DNA of 64,000 nucleotides from Heligmosomoides polygyrus polygyrus (Eukaryota; Nematoda; Chromadorea; Rhabditida; Heligmosomidae). Location of the stretch: assembly GCA_947396885.1 (NCBI GenBank), contig OX377204.1, positions 41,067,975 through 41,131,974 on the forward strand, given 5' to 3'. Each line of letters begins with the position of its first letter. Position 1 is the stretch's first letter. Shown piece by piece: positions 11,224-22,185 of the stretch. Below the pieces are notes generated by a model that saw nothing but the letters and a program-made list of their open reading frames with translations, was not told the DNA's origin and searched no databases. Both the position numbers and the translations under genes were made by a program.

Positions 11224-12245
11224 CGACACCATCGTACAATTCTCTGCCAAGATTCAGTGACTGCCGAATGTGGAATATCAGTCAAGACGAGAAACGGCAG
11301 CATTTCGGGGAACGTAGCGTTATGGAGACACCAACACCTTAGGGATGACGTCTGAGTCAAGTATTGTAACGGGGACAGACTACTATTTACTTACTTATCT
11401 AATTGTTATTTATTATTCCAACGTAAACCGCCATAGGCAAAAACGACAGAAACGTGACAAAGACACAAGAGGTAGAGTAAGGAGATGAGACTGCTCGCAG
11501 TGGAAAACAGTACGTAATCAGAAACATGCCATAGAACATCGTGGGCCTACAATTTTTTGTTCCTCGATCTTCAGCATGACAGCCACATTCTGCAGGTCTC
11601 GGCAGAGCTCCTCTAGCTCTTCAAAGAGGTGTAGCCGCAGAGCATGGTGCGAAAGGGTGGCGAAGCGTGCGCAGCAGTCACAACGACACTATTGATTCGC
11701 TGGAATGTGAGGAAGGTGGAGAGGGGAAGCCCGGTACAAGAGGTAAGTAGGTGAGTCAGCAGTAGGGAGTGCGAGAAGGCTTCTCGGTTGATTGCCGATC
11801 ATCTTCTGCATGAAGCGGTCGCACGTGAACGATTCCCACTTGGAATCGATGGCCGCGTGGCGACGATGGAGATGGGCTGTAGGGAATTCTGGTGGTCCGC
11901 TGCATCCGATTTGACTGCGGGACGCGGTCGAGCGACTTACGATCGACACCGAAAGGAGAGTCGGCGATAACCTGTCGTGGGGGATCGATGCCAAATAGCG
12001 CGTGAGTCACGAACAGAAGCCATTGAGTGGGCTACGAATTCGCGATGGCGAGCTGAGATTACGTTCAGAGACCCGGGGACAGATAGCGTTGCACAGACTC
12101 TTCTCGGTCCGACCAACTCCATCTACAGAGCAGGCCTGTGATGATGGCACTATAAGGGTCTCCGCGAAAAATGTATTACTGTCCGAAGGTTATGGTGCAT
12201 TCTCGTCAGGCTGTCTGCACTAATAATTAATGGGAGTCATATTCC
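11224..12245. other. Unassigned GC-richer stretch, likely decayed element
   Basis: Several overlapping frames of 60-100 codons occur on both strands between 11689 and 12223, the densest on minus (11756-12122). Base composition is richer in GC than its neighbours, which suggests former coding or transposon DNA, but no domain is recognisable. Confidence 0.25.
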
Positions 12246-12441
12246 AGGATATTTGGTGTCGATTACCCATTTTCAGTATCTCTTCCGGCATGCCAGGGGT
12301 GGAATGACTGCTAAACAGTGGTAGAGTTGTTGCGGCCCTCGAAGAAACCGAAGGCCTGGTTAGCCCGGACAAGACCCGATCCAAGGACCTTGAATCTGGG
12401 TGCACGCTACGGCGCCTCCTCCGACTGCGCTACCACATGCC
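12246..12441 (-). repeat. tRNA-derived SINE, copy 2
   Basis: On the minus strand the head reads TGGTAGCGCAGTCGGAGGAG (12418-12437), a tRNA A-box-like stretch, followed by a degenerate B-box-like segment and body shared with the copies at 1557, 37925 and 46297. The distal boundary is approximate. Confidence 0.6.
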
Positions 12442-12927
12442 CCCTGCCTAAGTACTGCAAAATAAAACTTTCCGACTGTGCATTTAAAAGCTATATATCG
12501 GAGTCTCCCAATGACTGAACCTATCAATCGAGTGGGCGGAAGCTTTAGAACAAAACGAAAAAAGAAGAGGTCAGTAAAGCCAATAAAATTCACATATTTC
12601 CTACCTAGTAGTCAGCTAATCAAAGGACAAATTCTAGAGAATCGTATCATGACAATTTGTTTAGGAAACTACCTTAAATGGTCGCTATGCGAGCTTACTA
12701 TGAAGACTATGTCATCTGAAACTAACAGATAAAAGAAGAGATTTTGGATTTTATGTGCGAAACTTCTACAGCTTTACAAAAAGCCATCGAGACTATAATT
12801 CTCACAACCTCTTTTTAAATAAGAGGAACCATTTACGTTCACGTTTGCAAAAAAATCTAAACGAAAGTCGAGTGGTTTTCTGAGGCGCTGTCCCTTTTCT
12901 GCAGTTATCGGCACCTCTTGTGAATAT

Positions 12928-15622
12928 AATACCGCCCGCTTCGCGCGGTCAAAAAGACGGTTTGCGACGGAAAATCCGTCGCAAACCGTCGCATGCTCAT
13001 AAGTCTTTTAATTTTGAGTTGATTGAGAAATTGCTGACACCATTCGATTTGCCTCCTCGAGATCTATGCAAACGTATATAAAACTTTACCAGAACAACGC
13101 GCTTTCGCCGTGGGTGGCCTAAAAAATAACTGCTTTTGCGATTAGAGTGCCTTATTTTCCAGGAAGTGCATGTGACGTGCAGTGTTTTCGGAGTATCTCA
13201 AGCATGGCGTGCGTTGTCAGTGCTCTGTCATGCCCGGAATGCTCCGAGAGTGCGCCGTGAACAATGCATATAGGATCGAACCTATCAATCGAGTGGGCGG
13301 AAGCATGTCCACTGGGTTTCCATCTTCGTTTCATGAAACATGTAAAGCCTTCAAGACTGCCGTTTGAGAATTTTATAAGAAATTTTCGGCCGCCCTACTT
13401 GGGAAATGCTTCAATCTGTCCCGGAGAGACTAGAGTGTGCGCCATGTACAATTCGTATAGAGATGAACCTATCAAAATGCGTATAGAATCGATCCTTTCA
13501 ATCGAGTGGGCGACCGCTTGCAAATTGCACACACGGGCGAGTTCGTAGCGCAATAACTCTTTCAAGTTCAAATCGTTTCGGCTGCAACTCGTGGGTCTTG
13601 TAGGCAGTAAAACGGTCTAGTAGCACATTAAAGTATAACGGTGTAGCTTAGGAAAAGGCAATGTTACACGGAAGCGAAGATGCAGGTGAGGCTTGTGTGA
13701 CGCGATTTTTCCGATTTCGGTGGACCACTGTGAGAAGACCCTGAGGGCAAACGGGCTTGAAATGCGTGTGCAAACAGAGCGCTTGAGGTTCACGATGATG
13801 TGCTCAGAACTCCCCAGCTTCCTAAACTGAAAACTGTCTTAGCCTCAGCTGCCAGTTTAAAGCTCCGGAAGAAAGCGGTTAGAGTTTCTTGCTCACTTAC
13901 TCATCCAGATTAGGGTTTTCGACACTCGCCACGGCATCGTTCTGTTCAACATGAAAAGCGCTGTCGAACTGTACCAGTTTGCACCAGTTTTGGAAACATC
14001 GATTTTTTGACAGATTTGCATCGAGGACGGGAGCGCTCCAGGCCGAGCCTGCGCGGACGATGACGTCATCGAAAATCGATGTTTTCGGAAATGCCCAAAT
14101 TTTCTCGTCCAAAATCATCTAGGGGTCATTTGGGGCGCTGATTACGAATCCGACGTCCGTTTCTGAAAATTCTGCCAATTTCGGTAGGTTTTGGATTTTC
14201 TTCTGGATAATTGAGGGTGGTCGGGTCAGGATCACCAATTTTGCTCAAACTTCGTATAAATATTCGGGGTGCCGAACACGATGCCGAGGTTTATCTGGAC
14301 GATTACGGCGGGAGACCGCCATTCCCTGAGGGTGATCGGTGATCCTGACCCGACCACCCTCAATTATCCAAAAAAAGATCCAAAATCTACCGAAATCGGC
14401 AGAATATTCAAAAACGGACGTCGGAATCGTAATCAGCGCCCCAAATAAACCCTATATAATTTTGGACGAGAAAATCTGGCCTATTTGAAAATATCGATTT
14501 CGATGACGTCATCGTCCGCGCAGGCTCGGCTTGGAGCGCCCCGTCCTCACAGGGGAATTGTCAAAAAACCGATTTTTCTTGAATTGGTCGAGATTCTTAT
14601 CGTTCGATAGAGTTTTTCGTGTTGAAGCTGATGGTGTTATTGCGAGTGTTATAATAATGGCGCGGGAAACTTCAAACGCTAAAACTCCGCCGCCCTAAAA
14701 TGGCAGTTGGTGCTAAGGCAGTTTAGGAAGCTGAGGAGTTCTGAGCACGTCATCGTGAATTACCTCAGGCGCTCTGTTTGCACACGCATTTTAAGACCGT
14801 TAGCTCGCCGCGTCTTCTCGCAGTGGTCCACCGAAATCGGAAAAAAATACGTCACACAAGCCTCACCTGCATCTTCGCTTCCGTGTAACATTGCCTTTTC
14901 CTAAGCTACACCGTTATACTTTAATGTGCTACTAGACCGTTTTACTGCCTACAAGACCCACGAGTTGCAGCCGAAACGATTTGAACTTGAAAGAGTTATT
15001 GCGCTACGAACTCGCCCGTGTGTGCAATTTGCAAGCGGTCGCCCACTCGATTGAAAGGATCGATTCTACACGCATTTTGATAGGTTCATCTCTATACGAA
15101 TTGTACATGGCGCACACTCAAGTCTCTCCGGGACAGATTGAAGCATTTCCCAAGTAGGGCGGCCGAAAATTTCTTATAAAATTCTCAAACGGTAGTCTTG
15201 AAGGCTTTACATGTTTCATGAAACGAAGATGGAAACCCAGTGGACATGCTTCCGCCCATTCGATTGATAGGTTCGACCCTATATGCATTATTCACGGCGC
15301 ACTCTCGGAGCATTCCGGGCATGACAGAGCACTGACAACGCACGCCATGCTTGAGATACTCCGAAAACACTGCACGTCACATGCACTTCCTGGAAAATAA
15401 GGCACTCTAATCGCAAAAGCAGTTATTTTTTAGGCCACCCACGGCGAAAGCGCGTTGTTCTGGTAAAGTTTTATATACGTTTGCATAGATCTCGGAGACG
15501 AATCGAATGTTGTCAACAATTTCTCAATCAACTCAAAATTAAAAGACTTATGAGCATGCAACGGTTTGCGACGGATTTTCCGTCGCAAACCGTCTTTTTG
15601 ACCGCGCGAAGCGGGCGGTATT
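12928..15622. mobile_element. 2.7-kb near-perfect palindromic element, copy in block A
   Basis: Two arms of about 1.3 kb (12928-14236 and 14338-15622) are inverted copies at very high identity, separated by a loop of about 100 bp. Ends read AATACCGCCCGCTTCGCGCG. Just inside each end sits a perfect hairpin (GACGGTTTGCGACGG / CCGTCGCAAACCGTC, 12956-12990 and its mirror near 15560-15596). The arms contain the family subrepeats AACCTATCAATCGAGTGGG and a conserved block with ATGACGTCAT. A 73-codon frame on the minus strand (13897-14118) recurs in relatives. No recognised transposase. No target duplication could be identified. Family unknown: a foldback-type element is the best description. Confidence 0.7.
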
Positions 15623-15715
15623 GTAGATCGGCAGGGAGCTCAAAATTGCAGTGCACGGATTAAATTCGCGTTAACTCGCGAAGATTAGCTACTAGATCTT
15701 AGACATTTCAGAGAT

Positions 15716-15940
15716 CTACAGAGAGTTAATTGAAGGCAGACGATTATTTTTCAAGTTATTGTCACTAATTCGAAAACTTTTCTCCGAGCTCACATCCACA
15801 AAATCACGGCGGCACAAAACGAGAAGGATAGAGATAGAGATAAGTATCACACTCAAGGTCCGTAACAAACACAAACAAATACACATATACGCAACAGAAC
15901 CGTATGGAGGTACGAAATCGCGTAAAGACGAACGAAACAA
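15716..15940 (-). CDS. Uncertain frame with one membrane segment
   Basis: A 74-codon minus-strand frame encodes a hydrophobic stretch (LRTLSVILISISILLVL) followed by a polar tail. It could be the first exon of a type II membrane protein such as a glycosyltransferase, with a possible GTAGAT donor just at the stop. The same frame is kept in block B (24817-25062, 81 codons, with a different N terminus). No downstream exon is evident, because the palindrome begins immediately beyond. Repetitive AGAGATAGAGATA in the DNA may itself explain the hydrophobic run. Confidence 0.15.
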   Translation of the reverse strand: MFRSSLRDFVPPYGSVAYMCICLCLLRTLSVILISISILLVLCRRDFVDVSSEKSFRISDNNLKNNRLPSINSL

Positions 15941-17107
15941 ACGTAGCGAAGTCTGTACATAATGAAGCTAAACTGTCAGCGCCTCATGGATGATCGGAGA
16001 ATGACAAATTTTAAGAACGTTCCTATAATAATTGGATTGATTAGATCGATAAGTCGGTGAGTAAGTAATAGCGGATGTTTTTTATCTTCCTTCCTCCCTT
16101 CCTTTCTCCATTCTCTTTTCTACCTTTTTTAGAAACAAGGGAATTAGGGAAAGAAAATATATAAGCGTTGCTTTGAAACAAATATGACTGAAGAAGACGT
16201 TAGTGCATCTATTACCAGTGTTCACAGTTAGGTTCGTTAATAAAATGGAGTGGCTATAAAAGCCTGGCTAGAAATAATTCGATTATCAGATCATTTGCAC
16301 AAACCATCCAGACACGCACCAGCCGAGGCGGGCTCCATCTTTCAGGTGACTCCTTAAACTGGTACGCACCCCGGGCGACTATTAGAGAGTTCTACTGCTT
16401 ACCAGCTTTACAACGATCTTTCGTAGTCAGCGTTGTAGCCGGCAGAGTTGAGGATAAATTGTTTAACGAACATTATCGCCTCAAGAAGAACCTGTGTTGA
16501 TCATGAATTGCTCCCTATGTCTGATTCAAAGTCAACAAAGCCCTGGTTAGTCCTCCCCCTGACAATCGACATGAATGTTGGCTCAACTTTAACACACCTG
16601 CCATGCTTGAGTCAGAGAACGTCAGAGAAGAAAAAGGGACCCTTTCGAATTCAGTGAAGACTTCCCTCCTTGTAGCTGCAGTAGCTAGAAGGTGACAGGG
16701 CGCTAAATGGACTACTGCTGGGGAGCGACCGCGAACCGCTCGCAAGCTGAGGGCTGTGTGGTGTCCTACTATGAGAACGAGGCAATTCCACAGCGATTAA
16801 TAAGCGATCGACAAGAAGAGGTGCTTGGTGGAAAAAGAGAAATCAATAGGAACTGGGCGACGCGACCGTCAAGTTGACAGAACAGGAAACTCGCCCTCTT
16901 CTCTCGCTCTCGGCTGCAGCAGACCGTGCTCCATACGTAGAGCTCGGAAACGTAATGTGGGCGGCAAGGCACAGATCGGGTTCGGATGGCACACGCCGAG
17001 CATCTTTTTTACTCGGCAAATGGGCTAGTAATAGCTAAGCGCAGTTCTTGGCGCATACAGCCTTGACTGGGCGGAAACCGAGTGTCGTTTCAAAGGGAGA
17101 AAGCATG

Positions 17108-17123
17108 GGGGGGGGGGGGGGGG
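17108..17123 (+). repeat. Poly-G run
   Basis: A run of about 17 G; the matching site in block B (26212-26224) is shorter by several bases. One of about ten long G/C homopolymers in this window. Confidence 0.9.
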
Positions 17124-17208
17124 TGTAACCTTGGAGCGCTGGCAGCCACCCGCTCGAAACCTGACTACCTGGGGTCGTTCATTGTGGTCCTGCGCGTCGA
17201 TAAATTAC

Positions 17209-17468
17209 CCAGCCCAGTGACAGAGGCGCGTAGGACGGGGCGAAGAGTGTAGAATCCCTCCTGAGTGAGTACTTTTGCAGGAGATCTGAATTGACCTCGA
17301 AGAAAGGTACAAATCCACCTTCGGGAAATTTTTGCACGGCGGCGCCTATGACGTTCTGCACCACACTTTCTGTGCAAAATCTTGGGATAACCGTGCTACC
17401 TCTTCATGTGGCCAGAAACGTGAAGTCATCTGGAGTATGAGAAGTTTTTCTTTCCGCCGTATATTCCA
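17209..17468 (-). pseudogene. Candidate exon, frameshifted copy (block A)
   Basis: Counterpart of the intact 87-codon candidate exon at 26308-26568. Both splice signals are kept (acceptor CTTCAG at the right, GTAATT donor at the left) but the segment is 260 rather than 261 nt: a run of five T in block B is four T here, which breaks the frame after about 30 codons. If the exon is real, this copy is inactive; if the blocks are alleles, it is a null variant or a base-calling error. Confidence 0.3.
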
Positions 17469-18642
17469 CTGAAGACTAATTCTAGCAGTGTGTGGGATAA
17501 TGAGGAGGTGCTAGATATCGAAATAAATTATAGAAGGTAGGTTGTGCTTATAATAACAGAAGTAGACTTCATTAGAGGGAGGCTTTTCAGAATATCATCG
17601 GCGACATCGTATGGTACTAATCTGTGTTAACTCGGGAAACAGTTGGCATCCTGCATTCACTAAATGCCAAATTCTGGCATCTGCGGTAATCGCCTCCAGG
17701 TGAAAGAAATCTCTAGCTGGGACTCCTTGAGTAATCTCGTCAGTGTGGCACATTTTGGTTGCCCTGAATAGACTTTCTCTGTGCCGAGAGCGCTATTGTT
17801 CAAGACGCCGAAGAACGACCGCCGAAGTCGGTGCCTTTTACAGAATCACTACATAGCATAGTATTCGGCCGCCCAAAGATTCAAACTCGGGAGCGAATGA
17901 AAGGCGTTGCTCAAGTAGAGAGGAAAACGTGCAGTCTCCTGGCCTCGCCCCTAAAAATCGACAACTAATGCAAAATGCCTACTATAGCCGAAGCTCCTAT
18001 GACTTCCATGTTGGGTAACGGAGATCTGGACGAGTTTGCATGGAGCAATCGTGAATGCACAAACGCGTTCTTTCTATGGGTATTGGCAAGCAGAAGCTGT
18101 TCTTCGCCCTCCGTCACATCAAGTGGTAGTTTGTGAATAAGGTGGAGTCAGTAGAGATGCTGAAGGATGCATAAGTTTTCTGAATATTTCAAAGTATGCA
18201 GGCGGATTGGTACAGTCAGTAGAAATCGCCGGTTCGTGCGCGCTTCCCAAATAGGTTTTGTTTGAGCTAACCATGGGTACAACCTTAATGTATCTTAACT
18301 GTCAGAAGAATTTCCGGTGAAGACAATACAGTGACTTTTCCCCTTCCCCGCAAGTCCTTACGATTAGACCCCAAGTGCTTGAAGTGTCTCCACGGTGATC
18401 CGTTCGACCGTGTGGAGCATATCAAAACGGAATCAATAACGTTTTTAACGTCCTATTAAGAATCGATCAAAATTGGGTGAAAATCTCATCAAAACCAAGC
18501 TGTAGAAAAGTCCGCGTTAAGAGTTTCCGATAGTCATAAAAGTGTGATGCGTGAAGGGCCACTTGAGTTTCGGAGATAAGACGATTGCAGAAAATTGTAC
18601 CGCGGGTAGAGATACTGTATTACAACGTTTATCACCAACTAC

Positions 18643-18783
18643 CACGAAGGCTAGATTGAGGAGGTCGCCGTGCCTATGCTCAGTGCGTTTCGCCCTCAGA
18701 AGTCGAGCTCTCTGTTGCAAGGACAACGTATCCAGTCCGATATATCTGCCTCTATTTCCACCCCCTGGAATAACCTCCACCAT
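18643..18783 (-). CDS. Candidate 47-codon exon of unidentified gene (block A)
   Basis: Bounded by an acceptor (TTCTAGTGCAG) and a GTAGTT donor, the segment is exactly 141 nt and open in phase 0, reading MVEVIPGGGNRGRYIG... and ending DLLNLAFV. The block B copy (27747-27887) differs by one silent and one Leu-to-Phe change. Gene family not recognised; overlapping open frames on the opposite strand weaken the case. Confidence 0.3.
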
Positions 18784-20645
18784 CTGCACTAGAACCGCTG
18801 TTATTGCAGGTAATGATTAGCATATAAGTCGTCCTTAAGGGCCATCCCTCACCGTCCTCTTGAAACTCTTGAATGGGAAGATGTTGCTCTCTTATGTTAT
18901 CCAAAAACCACTGGACTACAAACTGCTGTTAAAACGGCACCATCTTCCCAGTCGCAAGGATCCAGCATAGCGTTTCACTCAGCAGCAAGGCATCCCAACT
19001 TCGACAGAGGGAGCATGCAAAAACACAAGCTGGATGATGCAAAAGTGCTATGAAAGCGTAGCGCACATAATACAGATGATCGCGGTCTAAAATAGCTCCA
19101 GGTGCGGGATAAGATTGTTGCTCTATCCGAACGACGACGAACGGGGATGCGCAGCGGACGGAAACTCGTAATCCATGACGGCTGGTTTCGGAGATTGGCG
19201 GCGATGTTTTGGCCCTTCGCCAAGCACTGACCCCATTCTACCCACGTGGAATGCCGCAGCATCGGACACAAAATCCTACCAGGTTTCCTATGTGCAACCC
19301 GCAGGCATCTGATTGCTACGAGGAGCAAGGGACTTATAGGCCAAAATCCTCGTGAGCAGTGGAAACCCCCACCCAGAAGGCTGAGCAGCCGGGCACTAGC
19401 TACCGTCAGTGGAGAACAGCTCGAGTAGACCGTCGTTCGCGTCGGCTTCAGCTGGGAAGATAAACCGAGCTGGAACAGCCTGCTCTAAACTGTCGATCTT
19501 CTCCGAAAGTCACATACCGTGGTTTCGATGCTTATCGATTGATACATCAAAGAGATTGCGCTACCAGCTGACCTCGTTCAAGCGACAGGGGACAACAGAG
19601 CGAAGGCGAATCGCGACGGCCTCGATGGAGAACGGAGCGAACGGGAGGATTTCGAAATTGGCACCTGCTGGGGCGGAGGACTCGAAGATGATCCCTTGGA
19701 CGAGCCGACTAGCGCCGATCGTCTTCGAGGTAGACTTGGGCTCAAACGGATGAGCAATCAGCAGGCCTAGTGTCACTTAAGCATGACACCCATTCCAGGT
19801 ATGTAGTGCAAGGTCAGCTGAAAATTATTAAATTAAGGAGGCCCAGCAAAGGCCCCCCACTGAGATAGAATCCCGAAGTCGCTGAGATCGGCGTTAAAAC
19901 ACCTCATGCCTGTTTACACTGTTGTCCCTACCTGTTTTCGCCGTCACAGCGTCGCGCTTAGCATGCTATTACAGGCCACATTGAATTAATTTCCTTCCCC
20001 AAAGGAACTACTCGAAACCTCATGAACAAACTCGTTATAAAAGAACACAATTGCGTGCCTAGAGATCAAGCAATACAATGATCATTTTGCATCTAGAAAC
20101 GAGACCTTTCAAAAGGCAAAATCCCTCGCTTCGTTTCGCATGCGAAATATTAAGTGTGGTTCTCAACGAATTTGTCCGTGAGACAACTAAAAAGAAGTCA
20201 CCCTGGAGGGTTTGGTAAACCGCATCCTTGGCGTTGTTCTCGGTCTTAACGGGAGCATAATTTTGACACTCACCTTCTGTCCAACTAGGGTGCACGCTGC
20301 GGCGCCGCAGTTCAAAATCATTGGATCATTTCTCGGCTTCCTTAAGCAGCCCAGAGTCTGTCGCTCAAAATCTGATCTTCAAAAACTTCTCATAAAAACA
20401 TTCGGTTGTACCTGATCTCATTGTATTCTTAATCTTATTTGAGCGGTACTGTCGTGAATATTGGAACATCTAGAACTTGTGTGATGGCTTATCAAGTCAG
20501 TGATAGCCGTCCACGATAAACCTCAAGGGAGCAGCCGAATAGCAAGCGCCAAGGCATCACATAAGGCTTCATCGTTTGTCACAGACCAACTCAATTATGA
20601 AGTGGTAGATAGGCAGATATATAGATGGAGATATATGTAGACTTA

Positions 20646-21099
20646 AGGCCGCCACAGACTTTTGCGGCGCCGCTGAGCGGCGCCGCTGCCCTATGCTTAA
20701 CCATAGGGCAGAGACGCAGAGCTCGCCTCCAGCGGCGCCGCTGGGCGACGCCGCTGGCCGGCCGGCGGCACGGCGGCACCGGCGGCGTCGCTGGCGGAAA
20801 TGACTTGAATCATTCCACCCGGCGGCGCCGCTCCAGCATCTGTCTGTCTGCGCTCTGCGCTCTGCCCTTTCGCGGCGGGATCCAGAGCGGAGACGGTCGA
20901 TGCGGGCGCGCGATCGTCATCGGGGCGCGTTATTGTTAAGCACCAGTCGGTCCCCACTAGAAACAGTACAGTACCTCGCCGTCACCGCTCCCACTGATGA
21001 TGAGTCAAGCCGCTGAGCGGCGCCGCTCAGCGGTGCCGCCGGTGCCGCCGGCCGGCCAGCGACGCCGCCGAGCGGCGCCGCAGAAGTCTGTGGCGGCCT
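20646..21099. mobile_element. PIF/Harbinger-like GC-rich MITE (454 bp)
   Basis: Ends AGGCCGCCACAGACTT and its complement are flanked on both sides by TTA (20643-20645 and 21100-21102). Block B carries the empty site with a single TTA (29747-29749), which proves insertion. A 3-bp TWA target duplication points to the PIF/Harbinger superfamily. Inside are many GCGGCGCCGC palindromes and the inverted pair CCCTATGCTTAACCATAGGG. A 143-bp relative sits at 54819-54961. No transposase. The insertion lies inside the target duplication of the RTE element. Confidence 0.9.
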
Positions 21100-21114
21100 T
21101 TAGCCGCATATCTT

Positions 21115-21392
21115 CTTCTTCTTCTTCAGCGTTTGTCCCGCTTCGTCGCGGGGTCCGTTCTTCTGGTGTCATGACGCCACCCTTCCCGGTCCTGCGCTTG
21201 ATCAGGGTGGACGCCAGTTACTTACATGTCCATGTGTAACGTATCCGACCAACGCTGCTTCAGGCGTCCTCTAGGCCGCTTTCCTGACACTTCCAACTCA
21301 AGACCTATCTTGCGGACGCTGTCTTCCTTTCCACGCAGAACGTGGCCGTACCATCGTAAGCGAGCTTCGCACATCTTGTCCGCTATCGGCGC
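21115..21392 (-). pseudogene. RTE LINE 3' end, duplicated with block A
   Basis: Same sequence as 29773-30039: the last part of an RTE reverse transcriptase protein (RWYGHVLRG, SGKRPRGRLKQRWSDT) and a GAA-rich 3' tail, on the minus strand. It is here because the block was duplicated, not through a separate insertion: the flanks are identical and the 5' part of the RTE is absent. Confidence 0.85.
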
Positions 21393-21985
21393 CAGGGGTG
21401 TGCGTAATTACGATTTACGATTTACGATTTTACGATTTACGGCGATTTCTGGCAAATTTTTACGATTTACGATTTACGACATTTTGGGTGGTAAATCGTA
21501 AATTTTCGTAAATGTGCTCTTTGATCAACAACCAACTGGCGACCAAATTTATGTGGAGTGGGTTATAAAGATGTACCTACTCTAATGGTCCCCTCTTATG
21601 TGTATCTCATTCCCACTTCTCTTTAGAGTTGATTTCTGATGATGTGTTTTAATGTGTTACAGTGATAGACGATATCGTCTTGTGCACTTGCTTCTCGAAT
21701 CCAGCTTTTCTCTTCGCTTAACTAACTTTCCCATTTCACTGACATTGTAAGGGTTCCCGTTCGGAACCGGACAGGTTCAAGAGGAGAAACAAATGCAATA
21801 CAATAGAAAACTGGTGCTCCGTCACGCCAATCGGCGTGCCTCGCGCGATGTTGCAGTACCATTAAGCTGAGGAGAATCAGATCAATCTAGCTGCTCTGGT
21901 ATCCAGCCCTCTTTCCTTCCTAGCAGTACAAGAGGCACTATTCGAATACTCTAGCGCCAGGTTGACTACGAACACCTTCACTTCT
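21393..21985. mobile_element. hAT-like element, left end only (block A)
   Basis: Begins CAGGGGTGTGCGTAA and contains the array of TACGATT-type repeats up to about 21512, identical in layout to the element at 30040-33176. Cut off by the assembly gap. Preceded by ATCGGCGC, the same 8-bp sequence that forms the target duplication in the complete copy. Confidence 0.8.
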
Positions 21986-22185
21986 NNNNNNNNNNNNNNN
22001 NNNNNNNNNNNNNNNNNNNNNNNNNNNNNNNNNNNNNNNNNNNNNNNNNNNNNNNNNNNNNNNNNNNNNNNNNNNNNNNNNNNNNNNNNNNNNNNNNNNN
22101 NNNNNNNNNNNNNNNNNNNNNNNNNNNNNNNNNNNNNNNNNNNNNNNNNNNNNNNNNNNNNNNNNNNNNNNNNNNNNNNNNNNNN
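21986..22185. other. Assembly gap (200 N)
   Basis: Exactly 200 unknown bases. The duplicated blocks meet here. Reading frames reported across it have no meaning. Confidence 1.

Larger units (their letters stand above)
13191..21985 (+). repeat. Large direct duplication, block A
   Basis: This 8.8-kb block is collinear with 22186-30632 at roughly 97-99 percent identity by eye. It ends exactly at the assembly gap, and block B begins exactly on the other side. Differences from B include a 454-bp MITE present only here (20646-21099), loss of one T in a candidate exon (17209-17468), a longer G run (17108-17123), absence of a 29-bp tandem repeat seen in B near 25413-25441, and a different right arm of the palindrome. 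Either a true segmental duplication or two haplotypes placed in tandem by the assembler. Confidence 0.9.
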
